A stretch of DNA of 64,000 nt from Serinicoccus sediminis (GTDB lineage Bacteria > Actinomycetota > Actinomycetes > Actinomycetales > Dermatophilaceae). Shown here piece after piece: positions 59,004 to 64,000 of this stretch. A program made the translations under genes and the position numbers. Location: positions 62,001 through 126,000 of the forward strand of contig NZ_SDVA01000004.1 in the NCBI RefSeq assembly GCF_004153545.1. The letters run 5' to 3'. Every line of letters begins with the position of its first letter. Within the stretch, counting starts at the first letter, position 1. A model generated the notes under the pieces. That model worked only from the letters and a program-made list of their open reading frames with translations, did not search any database and was not told the origin of the DNA.

Positions 59004-61169
59004 ATGCAGCAGGTGAGCGGGCAGGAGCTGGCGAGGTCGGCGAGGGAGGCGTTGCGCCGCCTGGTCGGGCGCGACGACGCGGACTTCCGGGACGGGCAGC
59101 TGGAGGCGGTCGAGGCGCTGGTGCGCGAACGCTCCCGGGTGCTGGTCGTTCAGCGGACGGGGTGGGGCAAGTCGGCGGTCTACTTCGTCGCGACGGCCCT
59201 GCGCCGGGCGGAGGGCGCCGGGCCGACCGTGATCGTGTCGCCCCTGCTGGCGCTGATGCGAGACCAGATCGCGGCGGCCGGGCGGGCCGGGGTGCGCGCG
59301 GTGACCATGAACTCGGCCAACGCCACGGAGTGGGACGAGGTGCGGGCGGCCCTGGCCGCGGACGAGGTGGACGTGCTCCTCGTCAGCCCGGAGCGGCTCA
59401 ACAACCCCCGGTTCCGTGAGGAGCAGCTGCCCGACCTCGCCGCCCGGTGCGGCCTGCTGGTCGTGGACGAGGCGCACTGCATCAGCGACTGGGGCCACGA
59501 CTTCCGCCCCGACTACCGGAGGATCCGCACGCTGCTGGACGCCCTGGCGCCGGACACGCCGGTCCTGGCGACCACGGCGACCGCCAACGAGCGGGTCGTC
59601 GACGACGTCGTCGAGCAGCTGGGGGTGGGCGGCCGGGAGGTGCGCACCATCCGCGGCCCGCTGGCCCGGTCCTCCCTGCGCCTGGGGGTGCTGCCGAGGC
59701 TCACCCCGGAGCAGCGGCTCGGGTGGCTGCTGGCGCACCTGGAGAGCCTGCCGGGCAGCGGCATCATCTACTGCCTCACCGTGTCGGCCGCCGAGGACGT
59801 CGCCGACGCGTTGGCGGCCGCCGGTCACGAGGTGGCGGCCTACACGGGCCGCACCGACGCCGAGGACCGGGAGCGGTTGGAGGGGGCGCTGCGGGCCAAC
59901 CAGGTGAAGGCGCTGGTCGCGACGAGCGCGCTGGGCATGGGCTTCGACAAGCCGGACCTGGGGTTCGTCGTGCACCTCGGGGCGCCGAGCTCGCCGGTCG
60001 CGTACTACCAGCAGGTCGGTCGTGCCGGGCGTGCCACCGAGCGGGCCGACGTGCTGCTGCTGCCCGGGTCGGAGGACCGGGAGATCTGGAACTACTTCGC
60101 GACGGTGTCCATGCCGCGGCAGGACCAGGCCGACGTCGTGCTGGGCGCGCTGGGCGACAGCGACCGGCCCTTGTCGACACCGGCGCTCGAGACGATCGTG
60201 GACGTGCGGCGCACCCGCCTGGAGCTGCTGCTCAAGGTGCTGGACGTCGACGGGGCGGTGGAGAAGGTGCGCGGGGGTTGGACGGCCACCGGCCAGCCCT
60301 GGGTCTACGACCGGGAGCGCTACACCAGGGTGGCCGAGGCCCGGGTGCGTGAGGCCGAGCTCATGGTCGCCTACCAGCAGGGCGAGCGGTGCCGGATGGA
60401 GTTCCTCCAGGAGTGTCTCGACGACCCCAGTGCGCAGCCGTGCGGTCGGTGCGACCGGTGTGCCGGGGCGTGGTTCCCGACCGAGGTGCCGACGGAGGCC
60501 GTGGGGGCGGCCCGCGAGCGCCTGGGTGCGGTGGGTGTGCTCGTGGAGCCACGCGGCCAGTGGCCGACGGGGATGCCGCGGCTCGGCGTGGACGTCAAGG
60601 GCAAGATCGCTCCGGAGGAGCAGGCGGGGGCGGGCCGCGCGCTAGCCCGGTTGTCCGACCTGGGTTGGGGGCAACGGCTGCGGGCCGTCCTCGAGGCGGG
60701 GACCTCCCGGGTCGCCGACCCGGAGGACCCCGAGAAGGAGATGGCAGCAGGAGAGCCGGTGCCCGAGGACGTGGTCCGGGCGGTCGTCCAGGTGCTCTCC
60801 GGCTGGGGGTGGACCAGCAGACCGGTGGGTGTCGTGGCCATGCCCTCGCGACGCCGCCCAGCCGTGGTGGGGTCGCTCGCCGAGCAGATCAGCCAGATCG
60901 GGCGGCTGCCGCTGCTGGGCAGCCTCGACCTGGCGCACGGCGGACCGGTGGGCGAGCCGGGCGGCAACAGCGCCTTCCGCCTGGCCAACGTCTGGGACAG
61001 GATCGTCGTCGGCCCCGAGCTGGCGGGAGCCCTGCGCGACGCCCGCGGACCCGTCCTGCTCGTCGACGACGTCGTGGACTCGCGGTGGACCGTGACGGTG
61101 GCCGCGCGGGCGCTGCGGCGGGCCGGGGCCGAGGCGGTGCTGCCGCTGGCGCTGGCCGTCGACGGGTGA
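59004..61169 (+). CDS. RecQ-family helicase fused to a phosphoribosyltransferase-like domain
   Basis: The 721-residue protein has a RecQ helicase core: QRTGWGKS (Walker A, Lys56), VVDEAHCISDWGHDFRPDYR, ATTATANERV and a helicase-C domain with ALGMGFDKPDLGFVVHLGAP and QVGRAGR. A Cys-rich zinc region (CRMEFLQECLDDPSAQPCGR) follows. The last 200 residues resemble a PRTase, with the PRPP-loop-like VLLVDDVVDSRWT. It unwinds DNA 3'-5'; the role of the PRTase domain is unclear. Such fusions occur in actinobacteria. Confidence 0.9.
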   Translation: MQQVSGQELARSAREALRRLVGRDDADFRDGQLEAVEALVRERSRVLVVQRTGWGKSAVYFVATALRRAEGAGPTVIVSPLLALMRDQIAAAGRAGVRAVTMNSANATEWDEVRAALAADEVDVLLVSPERLNNPRFREEQLPDLAARCGLLVVDEAHCISDWGHDFRPDYRRIRTLLDALAPDTPVLATTATANERVVDDVVEQLGVGGREVRTIRGPLARSSLRLGVLPRLTPEQRLGWLLAHLESLPGSGIIYCLTVSAAEDVADALAAAGHEVAAYTGRTDAEDRERLEGALRANQVKALVATSALGMGFDKPDLGFVVHLGAPSSPVAYYQQVGRAGRATERADVLLLPGSEDREIWNYFATVSMPRQDQADVVLGALGDSDRPLSTPALETIVDVRRTRLELLLKVLDVDGAVEKVRGGWTATGQPWVYDRERYTRVAEARVREAELMVAYQQGERCRMEFLQECLDDPSAQPCGRCDRCAGAWFPTEVPTEAVGAARERLGAVGVLVEPRGQWPTGMPRLGVDVKGKIAPEEQAGAGRALARLSDLGWGQRLRAVLEAGTSRVADPEDPEKEMAAGEPVPEDVVRAVVQVLSGWGWTSRPVGVVAMPSRRRPAVVGSLAEQISQIGRLPLLGSLDLAHGGPVGEPGGNSAFRLANVWDRIVVGPELAGALRDARGPVLLVDDVVDSRWTVTVAARALRRAGAEAVLPLALAVDG

Positions 61170-61178
61170 GGGTCTCGC

Positions 61179-62000
61179 TCAGTAGATGAAGAACGGGAAG
61201 ATGCTGCGGTCGTGCGCGTGCACGATGGCGAGGAAGACCACCGCGTCGAAGAGCAGGTGGATGATGACGACGTACGTCAGCGACTTGGTGCGCGTGAAGA
61301 TGTAGCCCTGCAGCAGGGCGAAGGGGATGGTCAGGAGCGGGCCCCAGGAGCGGTAGCCCAGCTCCCACAGGAACGACACGAAGATCGTGGCCTGCAGGAC
61401 GTTGGCGGTCCACAGCGGGAAGTGTCGCCGCAGCAGGGCGAAGCAGATGCAGATGAAGAACAGCTCGTCCCAGAGGCCGACGGCGTTGACGCCGACGAAG
61501 AAGCGGCCGAACTCGCTGGGCGTCTGGATGGGCGGCCAGTTCTGGTAGCTGCCGGAGTGGATGAAGTAGGCGGGGAGGATCAGGTAGCCGAGCACGGGTA
61601 CGGCGACCACGTAGGCCCACTGCAGCCGGGTCCACCGCCGGCGGGTGATCCACGGGAAGGTGATGGCCTGGCGTCGGTAGACGATCCGGTCGACGAGCAC
61701 GGGGGCGGCCACCGCCGCCGTGAGGACCGCGCCGAGCAGGAAGAACATGTCCCAGCTGATGTCAGCCTCGACCGAGGTGGTCGAGACGATGCCGATGCCC
61801 AGGGCGATGAGCAGCAGGTCACGGAAGAGCGGGCGGTCCAGAAGGAAGGCCGCCACGAGGCTGACGACGAGCACGGCGTAGCCGGCCCAGGGGAGGTGGA
61901 CGCCGAAGAGGAGCAGGGCGGACACCGACACACCTGCCGCGGGCAGGAGGCTGCGCGGACCAGGGTGGGTGTCGGCGAAGGTGGTGGTCACCGGGCCCAT
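61179..62000 (-). CDS. CPBP-like intramembrane protease family protein
   Basis: The 273-residue membrane protein has about eight hydrophobic helices. GLWDELFFICICFALLRR and the late YVVIIHLLFDAVVFLAIVHA resemble the EExxxR and FxxxH/HxxxN motifs of CPBP proteases, but the first motif has DE instead of EE. Function unknown. It starts at ATG 62000; GTG 61991 is possible. Confidence 0.7.
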   Translation of the reverse strand: MGPVTTTFADTHPGPRSLLPAAGVSVSALLLFGVHLPWAGYAVLVVSLVAAFLLDRPLFRDLLLIALGIGIVSTTSVEADISWDMFFLLGAVLTAAVAAPVLVDRIVYRRQAITFPWITRRRWTRLQWAYVVAVPVLGYLILPAYFIHSGSYQNWPPIQTPSEFGRFFVGVNAVGLWDELFFICICFALLRRHFPLWTANVLQATIFVSFLWELGYRSWGPLLTIPFALLQGYIFTRTKSLTYVVIIHLLFDAVVFLAIVHAHDRSIFPFFIY

Positions 62001-62016
62001 TGTGCCGGGGCGCGGG

Positions 62017-63351
62017 TCAGACCTGGCCCTCCTCCCGCCCCGAGCCGACCACGACGTCGACCTCGTTGCCCTCGGGGTCGGCCAGGGTCCACCCGGCAGG
62101 GCCGCGGTCGCGCACGACGGAGCCTCCGGCCCGCAGCGCCGTCGACGTCCGGGCCTCGGCGTCGTCGTGGGCGACGACGGCCTCCAGATGGAGGCGGTTG
62201 CGCTGCGCACGACGCGCCGTGTCCTCGCGGTCCAGGGGCTGGAAGAAGAGGACCGGTCCGAGCCGGCGTGGATCGACGAGGTCGGTGACGTCCTGCCGGG
62301 GGTCGGGCTCGTAGCCCAGGACCGCCTGCCAGAAGGACCGGGTCGCCGGCACGTCGGCGGCGTCGATGCCGACCTGGACGAACCGCGCCCGCTCCGGGGT
62401 AGCGGTGAGCCCCAGCGTCCGGGCCTCACGCTGGATCTGCTGGCACAGCGTGAGGTAGCGCTCGTCCATCTCCCAGCGGTCCTTGCCCGTGTCGAGCACC
62501 ACGACCGCCTGGGGCCTCTCGTCATCGTGGTGTCGAGGCGTGCCGGTACCTCGCACGTCGACCAACAGCGGGAGACTCGCCCGGTCGGCGAGCTCGGCGG
62601 ACACCCTCACGAGCTGGGCGGTCGCTACGGGAGTGGCGGTCGGGTAGACGGCGACGGCGGAGAAGACCAACCTCCAGTCGTCGGTGTCGGGCTCACCCCA
62701 GCGGTCGGCATCCGTCGGCAGGGGGAGCACATCGACCTCGTTCCCCTCCCCGTCCGCGAGCGTCGCGTAGTAGCCGTGGTGGGCGACCTGGGCGCCTGCC
62801 CGGGCCAGGTGGTCCACCGTCCCGGAGGCGACCGGCTGGGCGGCCACGGAGTCGAGGTGCAGCCTGTTCCGCAACGGCCGGGGGGAGTCCAACGGCTGGA
62901 ACCGGAGCGGCAGGTGGCGACGCAGCGGGTCGACGAGACCGTGCCGGCCGTCCCGGTCGTAGCCGAGCGCAGACTGCCAGAAGGCCGACACGTCGTCCTC
63001 GTGTCCGGTGTCGACCACGAGCCCCACCTCCAGCAGGACCTCCGGCTGCGGCTCCAGGCCGAGGCGGCGGGCGGCGGTCGAGACCGCCGTGGCCAGGTCT
63101 GCACGTGCGGCGACCGACCCGTCGCCGTCGCGGAGCCGGATACGGACACCGGTGTCGCGTACGTCGACGTCGGGCAGGGCCGCTCCGGCACCGGTGCACA
63201 GGTCCAGCACGTCGCACGCCAGCGACCCTGGCTGCGCGTGGGAACCGGCGGAGAACCACGCGACGGCACCGTCGCCGAGGACGCTCCACTCCGCGGTGCC
63301 GGGATGGTCGGGGATGTCTGCGCCGGTCGTCGACGGTGAAGGGGGTGTCAT
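62017..63351 (-). CDS. Duplicated pterin-dehydratase-like/VOC (glyoxalase) protein
   Basis: The 444-residue protein consists of two similar halves, each with a 4a-hydroxytetrahydrobiopterin-dehydratase-like segment (PDVDVRDTGVRIRLRDGDGS, ATAVSTAARRLGLEPQPEVL in the first; LLVDVRGTGTPR and QIQREARTLGLT in the second) followed by a VOC domain (DVSAFWQSALGYDRDG; PATRSFWQAVLGYEPDP; RNRLHLDSVAA and RNRLHLEAVVA; GNEVDVL). The catalytic His pair of true dehydratases is not visible in either half. A GTG at 63360 could extend it. Confidence 0.8.
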   Translation of the reverse strand: MTPPSPSTTGADIPDHPGTAEWSVLGDGAVAWFSAGSHAQPGSLACDVLDLCTGAGAALPDVDVRDTGVRIRLRDGDGSVAARADLATAVSTAARRLGLEPQPEVLLEVGLVVDTGHEDDVSAFWQSALGYDRDGRHGLVDPLRRHLPLRFQPLDSPRPLRNRLHLDSVAAQPVASGTVDHLARAGAQVAHHGYYATLADGEGNEVDVLPLPTDADRWGEPDTDDWRLVFSAVAVYPTATPVATAQLVRVSAELADRASLPLLVDVRGTGTPRHHDDERPQAVVVLDTGKDRWEMDERYLTLCQQIQREARTLGLTATPERARFVQVGIDAADVPATRSFWQAVLGYEPDPRQDVTDLVDPRRLGPVLFFQPLDREDTARRAQRNRLHLEAVVAHDDAEARTSTALRAGGSVVRDRGPAGWTLADPEGNEVDVVVGSGREEGQV

Positions 63352-63444
63352 GGGACCCACGCTGTCACCGCACCCCCGACCGCGTCAGCAGTCCGGAGTT
63401 CTCATCGGACAGAGAGCGTCCGCGTCGTCGTCATGGCACCGACC

Positions 63445-64000
63445 TCAGGAGGCCATCTCGACGGGGGAGGCGGAGGACAGGCCCCAGGCGTCGGCGAGCA
63501 TTCGGTAGCTGCGGCGGCGCATCTGCGGGTCGAAGGTGTACGTCGTCACGATGAGCTCGTCCAGCTCGTGGGTGGCGGCGAAGGTCTCGAGCTGGTCGAC
63601 CACGGTGTGCGGGGTGCCGACCATCCGCACCGACTGGTGGGCGTTCGCCAGGGGCAGCAGCTCGGTCGGCACGACAGCGGCCAGGCTTTCCACCGGCGGG
63701 TCGAGCGGCGCCGGCTGACCGGAGCGGATGCGGATGGCCATGAGCTGTGCGGTGGTGAAGAGGTGGTCCGCCTCCTCCTGCGTGGGTGCCACCAACACGT
63801 TCACGCCTGCCATGGTGGTGGGCCGGTCGACCTCGGCGGTCGCGGCGTCGGCGCGGAACCGGTCCCGGTAGATCGTCAGCGCCTCCTTGAGCTGGTCCGG
63901 GGCGAAGTGCGACGCGAAGGAGAAGGGAAGTCCCAGCGCTGCTGCGACCTGCGCGCCCCCGGTCGAGGAGCCCAGCATCCACAGCGGCACCCGGGTCCCC
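63445..64000 (-). CDS. Luciferase-like monooxygenase, 5' end beyond window
   Basis: The visible 180+ residues are the C-terminal half of a flavin-dependent bacterial-luciferase-like enzyme: VPLWMLGSSTGGAQVAAALG, FSFASHFAPDQLKEALTIYR, VAPTQEEADHLF and the terminal VRMVGTPHTVVDQLETFAAT, DELIVTTYTFDP. The reading frame is open to the window edge, so the start lies outside. Substrate unknown. Confidence 0.88.
   Translation of the reverse strand, partial: GTRVPLWMLGSSTGGAQVAAALGLPFSFASHFAPDQLKEALTIYRDRFRADAATAEVDRPTTMAGVNVLVAPTQEEADHLFTTAQLMAIRIRSGQPAPLDPPVESLAAVVPTELLPLANAHQSVRMVGTPHTVVDQLETFAATHELDELIVTTYTFDPQMRRRSYRMLADAWGLSSASPVEMAS

Noticed and set aside
1-64000. tRNA genes, rRNA genes or tRNA-derived att site
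   Set aside because: No cloverleaf or GGTTCGAATCC-type T-loop was seen, and the prophage junction is in comEC, not a tRNA.
1-64000. CRISPR array
   Set aside because: The short repeats seen (18-bp in comEC, 18-bp before comEA, CTTGAC sites) are contiguous or too short and lack unique spacers; no cas genes. The Cas4-like nuclease is a phage recombination-type gene.

Overview
The window is GC-rich actinobacterial DNA (about 70% by eye), with SD-led, GTG-started and leaderless genes. It encodes ribosomal protein S20, LeuS, a DegV protein, ComEA/ComEC, a LexA/LysM divergent pair, a RecQ-phosphoribosyltransferase fusion and an L-lactate dehydrogenase. The gene set fits Micrococcales (Intrasporangiaceae/Ornithinimicrobiaceae-like), but the genus is a guess.

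Left chromosomal arm (1-6541): rpsT, a strong rpsT terminator, a short leader ORF with three consecutive Leu codons followed by a hairpin (a candidate leucine attenuator of leuS), leuS, a degV-family gene, an 18-bp repeat patch, comEA and the first 339 codons of comEC.

Prophage (about 6542-46987, 40,446 bp between the two att cores): a complete-looking siphovirus is inserted inside comEC. Both junctions carry the same 6 bp, AATGTC. Joining the flanks at that core restores one open comEC of about 862 codons. From right to left on the minus strand the prophage encodes a large serine integrase; an immunity region with a plus-strand repressor, an ImmA-type protease, a lipoprotein and a DUF3263-like protein, facing a minus-strand Cro-like regulator; an early operon (small proteins, RecB-like nuclease, ssDNA-binding-like protein, many zinc-ribbon proteins, prim-pol/helicase, RuvC-like resolvase); small and large terminase; portal; minor capsid; scaffold; major capsid; connectors; tail tube; tail chaperones with a -1 frameshift; tape measure; tail tip and tail spike/fibre proteins; endolysin; holin; a strong terminator; a lower-GC DUF2971 cargo gene; and a small HTH gene next to attL. 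Several single plus-strand ORFs sit inside the minus-strand operons and look like morons.

Right chromosomal arm (46988-64000): the ComEC C-terminal half (metallo-beta-lactamase domain), a LysR regulator, a patatin-like phospholipase, a sirtuin, a PRC-barrel protein, lexA diverging from a LysM membrane protein across an SOS-box-like site, an SseB-like protein, ldh, a GH65 disaccharide phosphorylase with a beta-phosphoglucomutase-like HAD enzyme, a RecQ helicase fused to a PRTase domain, a CPBP-like membrane protein, a duplicated pterin-dehydratase-like/VOC protein and a truncated luciferase-like monooxygenase.

The main biological point is that a serine-integrase prophage splits the DNA-uptake channel gene comEC. 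The host should be unable to take up DNA while lysogenised, and precise excision should restore the gene. This parallels the A118-like prophage in Listeria comK.
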